NCBI GenBank assembly: GCA_035772735.1 | Contig: JASDFA010000018.1 | Coordinates: forward strand, 57,504,001 to 57,568,000 | DNA from: Datura wrightii | Lineage: Eukaryota > Streptophyta > Magnoliopsida > Solanales > Solanaceae | Reading direction: 5' to 3' | Length of the DNA: 64,000 nt | Shown: piece after piece, positions 46,364 through 58,927 of the stretch | Layout of the letters: the number at the start of each line of letters is the position of its first letter | How positions within the stretch are numbered: position 1 is the first letter of the stretch | Made by a program: the position numbers and the translations under genes | The notes under the pieces: generated by a model | Told to the model about the DNA's origin: nothing | Database searches by the model: none | Seen by the model: only the letters and a program-made list of their open reading frames with translations

Positions 46364-47498
46364 TTGTCAGCCCATTGCTTTCTTCCTCCTCTTGAGAACC
46401 ACCAATGCATCCTTTACCTGTGCCTCCGTCAGTTCTGCGGAGATGATGACTGGAAAGGTGTCATCTTCCCCCAAAAATACATATTTCAAATATGGAGGCA
46501 ACGTCTTCAACTCCAGTTTTAGTGCTTCCTCAATAGATGGTTTTGGCAATCGTTCCAAGGACCTCATCAATGGCTGAAAGTCTTGCTTCCTGAGATACCA
46601 ATTTGATTCATTCAACATTTGCACCATCTCATAAGTATCTCTCTCCGATATGATCAGAGCCCATTAAAGCTCTCTCTAATGGATCTCGAGAATCAATAAT
46701 CTGAAGAATTTCTTCCTTGTTTAGCACATTGATTGCTGAAAGCTCCTTATATATGGCCGGAAGCTTCATGGCCTTATACACATCAAATACCTCCACTTTG
46801 TCATGCGCTCGCATGGTTAGCTGCCCCGCATCTACATCAATCAATGTTCCCGGTTGCCAAGAAAGGACGTCCCAAAATAAATAGAACTTCCGCATCCGAC
46901 TCAAAATCTAAAACAATAAAATCTACCTGGAAGATAAGGGAGCCCACTTGCACTAGCACATCCTCCACAATGCCATCTGGTCTGGCTAAAGAACGGTCTG
47001 CTAACTACAAGATCACTGTAGTTGGTCTAGGACTGCCTAGCCCCAACTTCTTGAACATCGATGTCGGCATCAAGTTTATGCTCGCTCCCAAATCACATAG
47101 TCCGCGAGCTAAGATACTATGCCAATTGTGATCTGAATTGTAAAGCTCCCAGGGTCCTTGAGCTTTGTTGGAAACCTGTTCTGTATCCGGGAAGTGCACT
47201 CCTCAGTGAGCGCCACCGTAGCATACTCAGTCAATCTGCTTTTGTTAGCTACGATGTCCTTGATATACTTTGCATATTTCGGCACTCCCTGCAAAACATC
47301 AACCAAAGGTAAATTAATATGTACCCGTTTCAACACCTCTATGAACTTTTTAAAGCAAGCTTCCTCCTTGTGTTTCTTTAATCTCTGAGGGAACGGGGGT
47401 GGTGGTCTTTCTGCCTCGGCTGCCTTCTCCTTCCCCCTCTCATCATCATGCTCCCTATCTTTTTTCACTGCTCCTAATTACTGAGGTGGTCTTTCTGG
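46364..47498 (-). pseudogene. Element B protease region
   Basis: The - strand: FKKFIEVLKRVHINLPLVDV and PKYAKYIKDIVANKSRL, then protease active site CDLGASINLMP (about 47100) followed by FKKLGLG. Relatives of Athila use DLGASIN as the catalytic Asp motif. Three frames (47468-47109, 47199-47005, 46904-46367) are needed, so frameshifts or stops break it. The linker LKTLPPYLKYVFLGED leads to RT. Confidence 0.85.
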
Positions 47499-48968
47499 CT
47501 ACACCTTTGTGAGTAGTAATCCACTTCTTGTGGTCACTGCATTGACATGCTTGGGATTCGAGTCAGTTTCACTCGGTAGTCCTCCTCTGGGCCTGGTGTT
47601 TTGAGCTCCAGCTAGTTGTCCAAACTGGTACTTTAACGCCTTAGTAGCTAACTGCTGATTTTTCATGTCTGCCGCTAATTTCACATAGTCAGCCTGCATT
47701 TGCGCTTGGTTAGCTGTCATTGTTTTGAACATTTCCTCAATGTTGTTAGTTGGTGGAGGTGGTGCATTGTTTCCTCTGTATTGAGACTGATAATTCTGAT
47801 GCCCCCCTTGATTTCTCTGCAAACCCTGATTCAAACTTTGCCCTTGATGGCTATTTCTACACCAAGAGAAATTCGGATGATTCCTCTAATTTGAGTTGTA
47901 ATTGTTGCCATACTGTTAGTTATTATTCCTCTGGACGTTCCCAACAAAGTTTACTGAATCTGGATTTGCACCACAACACTCAGTTGAGTGTTCATTACTC
48001 CCACATACTCCACACCAAACCTGCTGCACTACATTGACTGGGGCTTGCGCTTGATTCAAGCTCATATTGCTGAAGTGGGTGTAGAGTTGATTTTGCAATG
48101 CAACTATCTGTGCAGCGATAGCTGTAAAACCATCCACCTCAAAGACTCCTGCCTCTTTCCTTGTTCCTCCTCTTGAAGAGTCCGCATTCCACTATGGATT
48201 TCCCTGTGAAATACAATTTAACAAAGTATAAAGCTCCTCATAAGTCTTTTCTAATTCCTGTCCCCCAGCTGCTGCGTCTAGCAAAATTTTTGTATGTGGC
48301 TCCAAACCCTCTATGAAAGTATGCACCAACACATCATTGGACTGGTGATGGTGAGGACAATCCCTTAACAATGATTTGAACCTTTCCCAAGCTTGATACA
48401 GATTCTCCCCCTTTCTTTGTTTAAAACTTAGAATCTGACTTCTAAGTCTTGTTGTTCTCCCGGATGGAAAGAATCTTATCAAAAACTTTCTTGAAAGATC
48501 ATCCCAAGTGGTGATAGATTTAGGTGGTTCATCTTTCAACCACCTTTTTTCTTCCCCCAATAGTGAAAATGGGAATAATGTAAGCCTCACGTAGTCGGAT
48601 AATACTCCAGCGGGAATGTAAGTATCACTTATCTCCAAAAAGTTTTGGAGATGTTGTTGTGGATCTTCATGAGGGAGACCTGTTAATTGCCCGCTGGTGT
48701 GCAACAATTGCACCATGTTCTATTTAAGCTCAAACCTCCCTCCAGGCTTTGGTCTGCGAATACTAGATGTAACATTGTTAGAATGTGGGATTGCCACTTC
48801 GCGAACCGGCCTTGCTGCCATTTCCTCGGGCACTAAAACTGCCCTCACAAGTGGTGGATTCTGTTGTTGCTCCAGAATTGCCTGTCTTAGCAACTGTAGC
48901 TTCTTCTCTAGAGCTTCCCTTCTTTGACGATGAAATTGTCTCTCCGGCTCTATATATGAATCCACCAA
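47499..48968 (-). pseudogene. gag: Element B Athila-type gag
   Basis: The - strand gag begins near 48968. A single TAG at 48720-48722 interrupts an otherwise continuous frame. Capsid text is LPHEDPQQHLQNFLEISDTY, LFPFSLLGEEKRWL and FLIRFFPSGRTTRLRSQI. The nucleocapsid knuckle CGVCGSNEHSTECC (CX2CX4HX4C) is near 48010. The C-terminus reads FGQLAGAQNTRPRGGLPSET and AVTTRSG, characteristic of Athila gag. Stops near 48192 and 47900 also break it. Confidence 0.9.
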
Positions 48969-49090
48969 CTCCTTGTCTCTTGCCAGCGTTCAGAAGAATT
49001 CAATATCTGCAAGAGAAAGGCTAAGACCAAGTTGTCAGCACTTATATAGAATTTGTAAACCAACACTAAGAAAATAAATTTACCAATTGC

Positions 49091-49111
49091 CAGTCCCCGG
49101 CAACGGCGCCA
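49091..49111 (-). other. Element B primer-binding site (tRNA-Asp type)
   Basis: On the - strand TGGCGCCGTTGCCGGGGA, the standard Athila primer site, starts at 49111, six bases inside the LTR. It confirms that this end is the 5' LTR of B. Confidence 0.93.
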
Positions 49112-49117
49112 AAAACT

Positions 49118-50351
49118 TGTTTGTCTTGTGGTGATGCTACACGCAAGTGCACATGGTCGAACAAGTAGTAAAGTGGATTAATTAAAGCCAAGTATCGATC
49201 CCACAGAGACTAAACTACAGTACTAAATTAACTTAAGCATCAGTGAACTATGTCTTTATGAATGCAGACAACCAATTAAACAATATTTTGAGAGTTAAGT
49301 TGCTAAGTAATAAAAGTCTAAGTTAAGATTATAATTTGAGTCTGAACAATAGTAATGAGCAAGCTGAGGTTAAAACGAACATGCAAGGAAGTAATTTATC
49401 AATACAATTCAGCTAATCTTTTCTTCAGTTGCTAGTCAAGAATTATTGCCCATGGATTGCATCTTTCGACTCCTATCCAATTTAAGAATCATGAACCTTA
49501 ATCTACATTTCTGTGATAAAAGAATTTCATGCTCTATCCATACATAACCGATTCCTTAATTAACTAATAAGACTTTCAGATATATTTCTATTTTGAATGT
49601 AACTGAATTGACTAACAATTACATTCCACTACAATTGTTCTTAACCTCAGCAAGAAGTGAATTAGCCACTCATTTGTAGATTTTACATCATCAAATAAGT
49701 AGAATTCATACAAACAATTGAGATAAAAGAGAAAGAGGTAGAGAAGAACCCTAGAATTTTCATCCCCTCAACTGCCTGTAACCCACGTTCTTGCTCAACC
49801 AAGTCAGAATGTTTAAAATAAAACCTAAGTGTGCTATTTATACTATTTAGAATATTTCCTAGAATAACAAGCAATGTGGCACAGAGTGTATCGCGGAGCA
49901 CTCCCTCCATGCCACGGAGGTATCGCGGACCCTCACTGGAAGTCGGCTCCCCAGGCAATTTCACCTCAACGTGGCACGACTTGCATCGCGGAGCCCACCC
50001 AACGAGCCACGGTGCTATTGTGCACCTTCACTGAAAATTGACTAGATTATTTCATTCGAGGCAGAGTGCCTCTGCGATGGCAACGTGACACGTTCCATCG
50101 CGGAGCCTCTATTTTTATTGCTCTCCCTTGTCATTTTCCACTCCTTGTTTCCAAGTTCATTCCCAATCTTCACCAACATGTATATTAGCTTCCAAAATTT
50201 CCTTTTACCTGCGAAACACACTAATCATGTTGGTTAGTATGAATTCACATTTTTACTAAAAATCACATGAGAATGTACACATAACGATCAATAAATCAGA
50301 TGAAATGAAGCATTTCAGTATCACTTGGGCATGTAATTCTACCCAAGATCA
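49118..50351 (-). mobile_element. Element B 5' LTR
   Basis: A 1234-bp LTR, starting TGATCTTGGG at 50351 on the - strand, ending TTGTTTG-side at 49118. It is about 170 bp shorter than the 3' LTR because of a deletion near 49600-49620 (compare 10320-10510). The TATA box is at 49834-49842 and the hairpin region about 49870-50110. The target copy GGAGC follows at 50352. Confidence 0.92.
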
Positions 50352-50411
50352 GGAGCCTTTTATGGTTCTAGGTTCCGTGTCTAGATCCAGGCCTATGTTT
50401 TGGTTGTCACA
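50352..50411 (+). mobile_element. Element X LTR end
   Basis: The last 60 bp of the X LTR, resuming after B (GGAGC, then CCAGGCCTATG and GGTTGTCACA at 50402-50411). It is equivalent to 1675-1735 of A. Confidence 0.78.
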
Positions 50412-50754
50412 ATATGTTGAGAGTTGTGTGTTTGATTTTTAAGGTAGTTAAGATGGACACTAGCTTCTCATTGAGTTGGCTTACAATAACTGTTCCCATT
50501 CCAACATTCAAGTAACTCATTTTTAGGCTCTTTATGGGTAGAGGTGTAGGTTCATCTATCAGACAGTTTGAGGAAAGTAAGGCTATATTCATATGGTTAG
50601 GTTCAGTTCATGAGGCTATGGAGAAAGTTCAACTTATTAGGGATAAGCTGAAAACAGCTTAGAGCCGACAGAAATCTTATGTAGATGTTAGGAGGAGGGG
50701 GATTGAGTTTGCTATTGATGATTCAATATTTTTGAAGGTGTCTCCCATGAATGG
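50412..50754 (+). pseudogene. pol: Element W integrase remnant
   Basis: Starting ATGTTGAGAG, the text follows the A integrase from 5855 (MLRACVIDF) through ELAYNN, ALYG and the region just before GPY (FLKVSPMNGV). It has many stops and indels and is the oldest-looking sequence here. It is bounded on the left by X and on the right by the G LTR (target presumably AATGG, 50750-50754). Confidence 0.8.
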
Positions 50755-52847
50755 TGTTATACCCCGGAAGCCCAAAGATCAGACTTGGGAGTTGAAATGG
50801 AGGAAAACTGAAATTATGCACCAGCTCACAAAACGGGCCTTTAGGTGACCCGTGAAGATGGACCACGAGTAGTGAAGTGACTTGTTGTCAAGCAAGGAAG
50901 TGGGTTGATTGGGGGAGACACCACTGGCATGACCACAAGTCATGGTTAAGCCACACGACTCATGGAGTTACCCGTGGCATAGACAGGAAGTTGGCAAGGA
51001 AATTTTGGACAGTGGGGATCACGGATGGTGACCACGAGTCATGATCTGCCACCACGATTCATGGGGTCCCCTGTTGGAAATATGGAAGTAAACACCACGA
51101 ATTGAGGCCACGAATCATGGACATAAGGTACAAGTCTTCCAGTCCCTCATGGGGATTGGCAATCAGCAAAATCCTGTGATTTAAGTAAGGGCTTTTCCAT
51201 AATTGCTAAGTCCTAGGGTCCTAGACTACGTCGCTTTAAGATATGAAAGGTGGGTTTTAGAGGGGAAAACTATCCCAAAGTCCTCATTCATGCATGCAAA
51301 GGAATAGAATAGTGGTAAAGAGGTGAGCAAGGGTGATTCGAGGCTTTTTGTTCAATTTCCTCTTGGGAAATCAAGGGAGCGTAGAGATTTAATCCAACTC
51401 AGGTATGTAGGGTTACAAAAGGGTGTTTTCGTTCACACCCATGCCCCTTCTATATAAATTAATGAAAATCTATCAAAAATCTTTTGGGATTTTAATTCAA
51501 TTCTTATGAAAATCTAATGATTTACTAATGGGTTATTATGATTTGGGAATTTCATCATATTTTATGAATTTTGATCAGATTTTACAACTATTTTCGATTA
51601 TAAAATTATGGATTTCAATTTCTACTAAATTAAGCCTATTTAAGCATGATCCATGATGAATATGGATTACAAGCCCAACATGATTTATGATTTTAAATAT
51701 GGATTTATCCAAATACCTATCATGATTTGATGATTTACAAGTTATGTGTATGATCTACAAGATTCATGAAACCTATGATTCATGAATTATGTTTTGGTCG
51801 ACTCACGAGCCTTATGTCATGGCTAGTTCATGTATGTACAAGAATCTTTATGATTATCATGATTTAACTAGCCCATGAGTTCATGCATGTTATACTATGA
51901 GCATTATATATATGTTTTGGGAGTAGTATCGAACACCGAGTAGGTTTAGGGCCTAGGTTCTACCGCGGACCTCATAAACAACGTGTCACCGTAGGTATGT
52001 TAGGACCTCCTTTCTGACTCTCCCCAACCTAACTGGCCCTTTTCATGGTGATATCACACTTCCATTTTTCTACCCTTGGCAAGGTACGAATACCCTCCTG
52101 ACTAGGATCACAAGTCGGGCTTCATGTTTGATCATATGAGATATGTCGGTTAAGAGAATCTCCCACTGTACCTCACGATTTATGCATATTTATGATTATG
52201 TATTTTGGCTCAAGTCATGTTAAGTAAAGATCTTCTCTTATGATCATGAGTACAATTGTATTATGAATGTGTTTGAAACCTTGATCCTTATGTTATGTTA
52301 TGATATTTATGATATGAGCATGATGTCCTACTCTTATTATCACTTATGAGTTTTATATATATTTTAAATTTCCGTTTACTTACCTTGCATAGTCGGCACA
52401 TTCCACGTACTGACTGCATATTTTTTATGTTGTATTATTTCATGATACAGGACCTGGCTCTCATGCTCATCCTCATCCTTAGACCACCTCAGTGTTCACT
52501 TTTAGCTTTGTTGGTTATTCCTCATGTTCTGAGGGCCGTTTGACTAGGCATTTACGTTATTCTATGTTTCAGTACTTGGCCTGGTTAGTTGGATGTGTTA
52601 TCCCATCAACCCATCTTATATAGTATAAGCTTTTCAGAAAGCATGTAGTACTCAGCTTATGTATATGTCCAATGTTTCCGAATGTTATGATATTTTATGT
52701 TATGTTCACGTACCCGTTATGTCTTATGTTCAGTCTTCCTCATAAGCTGAATGAAGTTAGATGTATGCTTATCCTGTGGGTGGACTTGGGGCCTCTTGGG
52801 GTTTCTTGTCCCGTGTTATAATCCGGGTCTACGTTCCGGTTGTGACA
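50755..52847 (+). mobile_element. Element G 5' LTR
   Basis: A 2093-bp LTR from TGTTATACCCCGG to GGTTGTGACA, of the A/H type. U3 (about 50820-51130) has repeated CCACGAGTCATGG-like words. It retains the segment (about 52070-52140) that the A 5' LTR lost. The 3' LTR lies outside the window. Confidence 0.9.
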
Positions 52848-52851
52848 AACT

Positions 52852-52863
52852 TGGTTTCAGAGC
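52852..52863 (+). other. Element G primer-binding site (tRNA-Met type)
   Basis: TGGTTTCAGAGC, one change from TGGTATCAGAGC, four bases past the LTR end. The leader continues to 53057. Confidence 0.87.
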
Positions 52864-53057
52864 AATAGGTTTTGAAGTGTCCTACGGTGTCTGAAGGCCG
52901 CGTTGAGTAGAGTCTTTTTCATGGGTATGAAGTATGCTACACTTATGACGAAGAGGCTACGAGATGTTTAGGAAATGTTCCCTTCTTTTGTGATCTATGT
53001 CGTACCATGAAAAGTCTTTCTATCCTTCTAATTCATGCTATTCGCGATTGCAGAATC

Positions 53058-54285
53058 ATGGCTCCCAAAAGAATGAACGGAAGAAGAAATGGAAACGGTG
53101 AAGGCCACAAAGATGGCAATGATCATGGCACCAGCAAGCCCCACCAGTTCAGGAGCCCCAGGCACCAGAGCCAATTGCCCACGCAGAGTATCGGGCGGCT
53201 ATCCAGATATTGGCGTAGGCCTTGACCGCTCAGGTCAACTAGCAGGCTATTGCGCATATTCCACAGAATGGCAGTGCGGCAACAACCCAAATTAGATATT
53301 TCTTGAGGAGGAACCCTCCGGAGTTCCTTGGGTCTAAGGTGGATGAGGATCCACACGATTTCATCGAGGAGATTCTAAAGATCACCCCGGTTATGGGGGT
53401 AACCAATGGAGATTGTGTTGATTTGGCCTCCTATCAGCTAAAGGGGGTGGCACACATATGGTTCAAGTAGTGGAGAGATGTCAGGGTAGTGGGTGCAGGC
53501 CCTATAGGTTGGGAAGAGTTCCACGCGGCATTCTTGGATTGGTTTTTCCCTCGAGAAATGAGGGAGCTTAAGGCGGCTGAGTTTGTTAACTTGAAGCAGG
53601 GTGACATGTCCTTTCAGGAGTATGCATTGGAGTTCACCCATCTATGCATGTATGCGCCAGAGTTGGTGGCAGACTAGAGGGCTCGGGTGAGCCATTTTGT
53701 ACATGGAGTGGCGGACTATCTGGATAAGAACTGCAGGATTGCCATGTTGCATCGGGATATAGACTTTCCCTGCATTGTGTTGCATGCTCAGCACATGGAT
53801 TTAGAATATCATAGGAAAAGAAACCAAGAGAGCCAGGACTGACAGTTACGGGACTTCTCAAGTCAAATCAGGGGGTGGACAGCGTCAGCAGTCCCACCAT
53901 AGGTCTATTGCTCCACCAACATCATCGGCCAGTATGCCATCTACATTCTGAGGGGATCGGAGGACCAGGGCCCCAGACTCGAGAGGCCAGGGTAGCATGC
54001 AGATGGAGCGCACTTTCCCAGCTTGTGTGAAGTGTGGAAAAAATCACTCAAGGAGGTTCCTAGTCGGCTCGAATGCTTATTTGGCGTGCGGCAAACCCGA
54101 ACATAGACTCTGGGATTGCCCTTTAGCCAAATTAGGGGGCAGTGGAGCTCGTATGCCAGCAGGAAATTTTGCCGCTCCAGTAGCACGTGCCATCAGGAGG
54201 GTGCCTCGACTAGTTCGGCCGGCGATCAGCGCCGAAACAGGTTCTACACTTTAGCACCCCATAAGGAGCAAGAGGTCTCCCTAGA
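53058..54285 (+). pseudogene. gag: Element G gag
   Basis: ATG at 53058 (MAPKRMNGRRNGNGEG). The capsid region includes NPPEFLGSKVDEDP-type text, EEFHAAFLDWFFPREMRELK and LKQGDMSFQEYALEFTHL. Frameshifts near 53130 and stops near 53470 and 53677 break it. In the CCHC knuckle (ACGKPEHRLWDC) the first cysteine is replaced by tyrosine. Confidence 0.88.
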
Positions 54286-54929
54286 TGTGGTCACTGGTAT
54301 GTTGCTAGTTTTTCATATTGATATTTATGCCTTACAAGATCTGGGGGATACTTTGTCTTTTGTGACTCCTTATATTTTTGGTAGATTTGGTGTTTGTCCC
54401 GAGACTCTATTAGAACCATTTTCAGTTCTACTCCTGTTGGTGATTCGGTTGTAGCTAGGCGAGTGTATAGAGGATGCCCGGCCACTATATTGCATAAAGT
54501 CAACTCCGCAAACCTTGTAGTGTTAGCCATGACTGACTTTGATATTATTCTTGGCATGGATTGGTTGTACGCGTATTATGCCTCTATTAATTGTTGAACC
54601 TATGCGGTGGAGTTCCGTTTTCCAAGTGAGTCAGTCTTGGGTAGAAGGGTTATTCAGCTGTGCTTGTAGGTCATTTGATTTCATATCTTAAGGCCAGAAA
54701 GATGATTTTTAAGGGTTGTATGTATCATCTATTCAGGGTTAATGATGTTAAGTCCGAGAACCAGACTATCCAGTCAGTTGCAGTGGTGCGTGAGTATCCA
54801 TAGGTCTTTCCCGATGATTTGCCAGGTGTTCCTCCCGAACGAGAGATTGATTTTGGTATTGACCTTCTATTCGACACATGGCCTATATCTATCCCTCCTT
54901 ATAGGATGGATCCATCCTAGCTAAAGAAG
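54286..54929 (+). pseudogene. Element G aspartic protease and linker
   Basis: The active site is degraded (LQDLGDTLSFVTPY where relatives have LLDPGATLSFVTPY; Asp kept, Pro changed to Leu). A frameshift near 54425 follows, then FDIILGMDWLYAYYASINC and a TGA at 54595. The linker to RT has further stops. Confidence 0.82.
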
Positions 54930-56350
54930 TTGAATGATCAGTTGAAGGACCTTCTAGATAAGGGCTTCCTTAGGCCGAGCAAGTCTCCATGGGGTGCACC
55001 AGTGTTATTTGTCCAGAAGAAGGATGGTTCGCTTCGAATGTGCATTGATTATCAGCAATTGAACAAGGTCATCATTAAGAACATGTATCCTTTTTCCAGG
55101 ATCGATTATTTGTTTGACCAACTTCGGGGTGCCAAGTTTTTCTCAAAGATAGATCTAAGGTCCGAGTATTATCAGCTTATGGTTCAAGAGTGTGATATCC
55201 CGAAGATAGCCTTCAAGACGTGGTATGGTCATTATGAGTTTGCAGTTATGTCATTTGGACTAACAAATGCTCCGGAAGCTTTTATGGACTTGATGAATAG
55301 GGTGTTCAATCCATATTTGGATATGTTTGTGATCGTGTTCATTGATGACATCCTTATATACTCGCGGAGCAAGGAGGAGCATGCCGCTCATTTGAGAGTA
55401 GTGCTTCAGAATCTTAAGGATCGTCAATTATATTCCAAGTTCAGCAAGTGCGAGTATAGGTTGAACTCGATAGCATTTTTGGGCCATGTGGTATCAAGCG
55501 AGGGCATTAAAGTAGACTCTCAGAAAATCTAGGCGGTGTAGAATTGGCTTAGGCCGGTGAATCCTTCGGATATTCAGAGTTTCTGAGGTTTTGGCTGGCT
55601 ATTATCGGAGATCTGTTGAAGGTTTTGCTTCTATTGTAGCACCTTTGACCAAGTTGACTCAGGAAAATGTGAAGTGCCAATGGTCGGAGGCTTGTGAGAA
55701 GAGCTTTCAAGAGTTGAAGACTCGACTTACTACCGCAACGGTTTTGACCCTACCCGAGAGTACCGATGGTTTTGTGGTGTATTGTAATGCTTCGAGAATC
55801 TGACTCGGATGTATATTAATGCAGCGAGGGAAAGTGGTAGCATATGCCTCTAGACAGTAAAAGATCCATGAGAAGAATAACCCGACCCATGATTTCAAGT
55901 TGGCCGCAGTGGTATTCGCATTGAAGATATGGCTACAATACTTGTATGGGGTCCATGTGGATGTGTTTACAGACCACAAGAGCTTAAAACATGTGTTCAC
56001 ACAAAAAGACCTCAATCTACGGTAAAGGAGGTGGTTAGAGATACTCAAGGACTATGATATGAGTATTCTTTACCATCCGGGTAAGGCTAATGTGGTGGCG
56101 GATGCACTTAGTAGGCTCCTGATGGAGAGTGTATCCCATGTGGAGGAAGGAAAGAAAGAGCTAGAGAAAGATGTGCATCTTCTCGCAAGGTTAGGAGTTA
56201 GGTTGGTTGACTTTACTGATGGTGGTGTTGTTGTTCTAAGAAGATCCAAATCGTCCTTAGTGACTGATGTTAAAGCTACACACGATGAGAACCTGATTTT
56301 GATAAAGTTAAAAGAAGTTGTTCGAAGTCAGAAGGTATAGGTCTTCTACC
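54930..56350 (+). pseudogene. pol: Element G reverse transcriptase and RNase H
   Basis: An open RT frame 54930-55532 has LLDKGFLRPSKSPWGAPVLF, SKIDLRSEYYQL and the catalytic FIDD at 55338-55349. A stop at 55530 and a frameshift near 55585 follow. RNase H (FVVYCNASRI) has Asp to Asn at the first catalytic position, then a TGA at 55801. The tether text LYHPGKANVVADALSRL is intact. Confidence 0.92.
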
Positions 56351-56796
56351 AAGGGGGAGATGGTGTGCTTCACTACCAGGGTTGCCTATGTGTTCCAGAT
56401 ATTGATGATTTGAGGAGTCGGATATTGCATGAGGCCTATGGATCCAGATATTTTGTCCATCCGAGTGCCACCAAAATGTATCGTGATTTGTGAGAAATCT
56501 AATAGTGGGATGGCATGAAAAAGGTTATTGCAGAATTCGTAGCCAAGTGCCCGAACTGTCAGCAAGTAAAGGTTGAGCATCAAAGGCCGGGAGGAGTACT
56601 TCAGGATATCAGCATTCCTACTTGGAAGTGGGAAGTGATTAATATGGACTTCATCATGGGACTACCTCGTACTCGCCATCAATATGATTCCATTGGGGTT
56701 GTGGTAGACAGGTTAACCAAGGCTGCAAATTTTCTACCGATGAAAACCATAGATTCAGCAAATGATTATGCCAGACTGTATATTCGGGAGTTGGTT
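56351..56796 (+). pseudogene. pol: Element G integrase, 5' part, cut by H
   Basis: The zinc region is partly intact (CPNCQQVKVEHQRPGG), with stops near 56492 and 56503 in the HHCC part. The first catalytic aspartate is in NMDFIMGLPRT. The frame ends at LYIRELV, where H begins with TGTCACGACC at 56797. The remainder is beyond the right window edge. Confidence 0.9.
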
Positions 56797-58927
56797 TGTC
56801 ACGACCCAAGATTACACCCGGATCGTAGACATGGGATAAGGAGCCCCAAGAGACCCCAAGTCAACCCATGGAGTGAGTTAACACTAATTCATTCATATAC
56901 AGCGAAAAACTTAACTCATAAATCGTAAGCTAATTGAAAATCATATCATGAGAGATAAGGGAAACAACGGTACAAGATCCAAACATAAACGGTTGAATAT
57001 TACGCATAAGTATGAAAGCAGCTAATCATAAAAGATGGCTTGAAGGGGAAAAGACCCCAACTAACCCAAACATTTTGAAAACATAAGATAATTTAACAAG
57101 TCCGAACATGAAGCACTCGGATCATGAGGACTCACAACTAGAGATTTAGAAGAACTGAGCATGAACTAGGGATGATATTGAGCCTGCGAACCAAATCCTA
57201 AAAATATAGGGTCAGTACTCAAAAAGTAGTATGTAAGGTATGCAAAGAAATGCTTAAAATATAGAAGTTATAGGAGTGGGGACATCATGATCATAAAATT
57301 TAAATCATAAGTATATCGTAAGGCTCAAAATTTCAATAAAATATCCATAAACCCATCAAGTCGTAACATGCGGAGAAAGCATTTCATAAATCGTAACTTG
57401 AGCCAAAATAACATAATCATGCATATTTCAAAATCATGAGGAATAATGGGAGATTTCTATAACCGACATACTTCACATGAGCACACATGAAATCTGACTT
57501 ATATCCCTAGTCAGGAGGCCGTTCATACCTTGCCAAGGGTATGAACCATGAATGGCGTGATATCACTAATGAAGGCCCCGTAGGGCATAGGGGACAATCA
57601 CTGTGGAGGTCCTAAACATAATCCTATGATGGCACATAATTCTGAGATTCGAGGTGTAACCTAGGCCCGGAACCTACTCGGTGTTGGGTACTACTCCCAA
57701 AACATGCAAAGTTCTCATAACATGCATAACATGACATGCATGGCTAGTGAAAACATGGAAATCATAAGATATATGAGGGTTTGTACTTCTAGCCATGGAA
57801 TTGGGGCCGTGAGTCGTCCAAAATCGTAGTTATAATTCATAAGCGATATGTGCGCATTGCCCATAATTTAAAACATATTTGGCATGCTTAAATTCATAAG
57901 AAAATGATCATGATAGCGTGAGATATCGAAACATGAAGACATGCTTAAAAATTTGAGAGAAATTCATACATGCTACCAGAATCATCTTGACCATTAAATT
58001 CACTAAAAATGTCCCATAATTGGTAATCCATACTTTAGAGATTTAAATCATGAAATATAAAATATATATAAGTAAAATCTATCCAAACACTTCAAACCCG
58101 CAAATTTGACACAATATCACAAGTTCATGTAAGCTTTTGAGGAATCATGCAAACGGGGTTAAGACCCACAAGAATTTAGCAAATTAAACCTAGGAAATGG
58201 GAAGAAATGGGCACGGGTAGGTACTAAACTACCCATTCAAACCCCACATACCTGGAAATTTTGTGATTCCCTACTCCCTTGAAGAACCCTAAGTGAAAGC
58301 TTGAAGAACTTGAAGAGAATGGCTTGAAACCCTTCCTACTCCCCTTCTCTAACACCTGTAATTGCTAAAATGAACTCAACAAGAGTTTTCATCCCTTAAA
58401 GACCCTGTTTCGACCTCAAAACGACATGGTTTAGGGCCCAAAAGCATAGAAAAGTCGAAATTGCCCTTACTGAAATTTCCCTGAAAAGCGGTTTTGGGTT
58501 ACTTCTCATGGTCACTTCACTTATTTTCCCAACTTTCTGAATTTGGCCACGAATGGTAAACTACGACTCGCACCACCATCCTATGGGTCGTACTGTGAAT
58601 CATGGTACCATCCACCCAAACCACCATGACTTAACCATAACTCCTCACCACGACTCGTTGCTATATCCTATGAGTCATACCATGACCCGTGACGACTCAC
58701 TCTAGCACCACTGAGATATTCACCACGAGTCGTACCTTTTTCACCACGGTTTGTAAGACTACCCGTGACACCACCCCAGGCTCCTGGTTTCTCATGACTC
58801 GAGTGACCAGTCATAGGTCCTCACCACGACTTATACCTCGAGTCGTACTGGTGTAAGTTCCAAGTTTTTCTGCAGTTTTCAACTTTAATCTCCCGGGTCT
58901 ATTCATAGGCCCTTCCGGGGTGTTACA
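56797..58927 (-). mobile_element. Element H 3' LTR
   Basis: A - strand LTR of 2131 bp: TGTAACACCCCGG at 58927, ending GGTCGTGACA at 56797. It is A/G type. U3 (about 58500-58860 on the + scale) is dense in ACGACTCG/CGAGTCGT words. It is oriented opposite to G. Confidence 0.92.
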
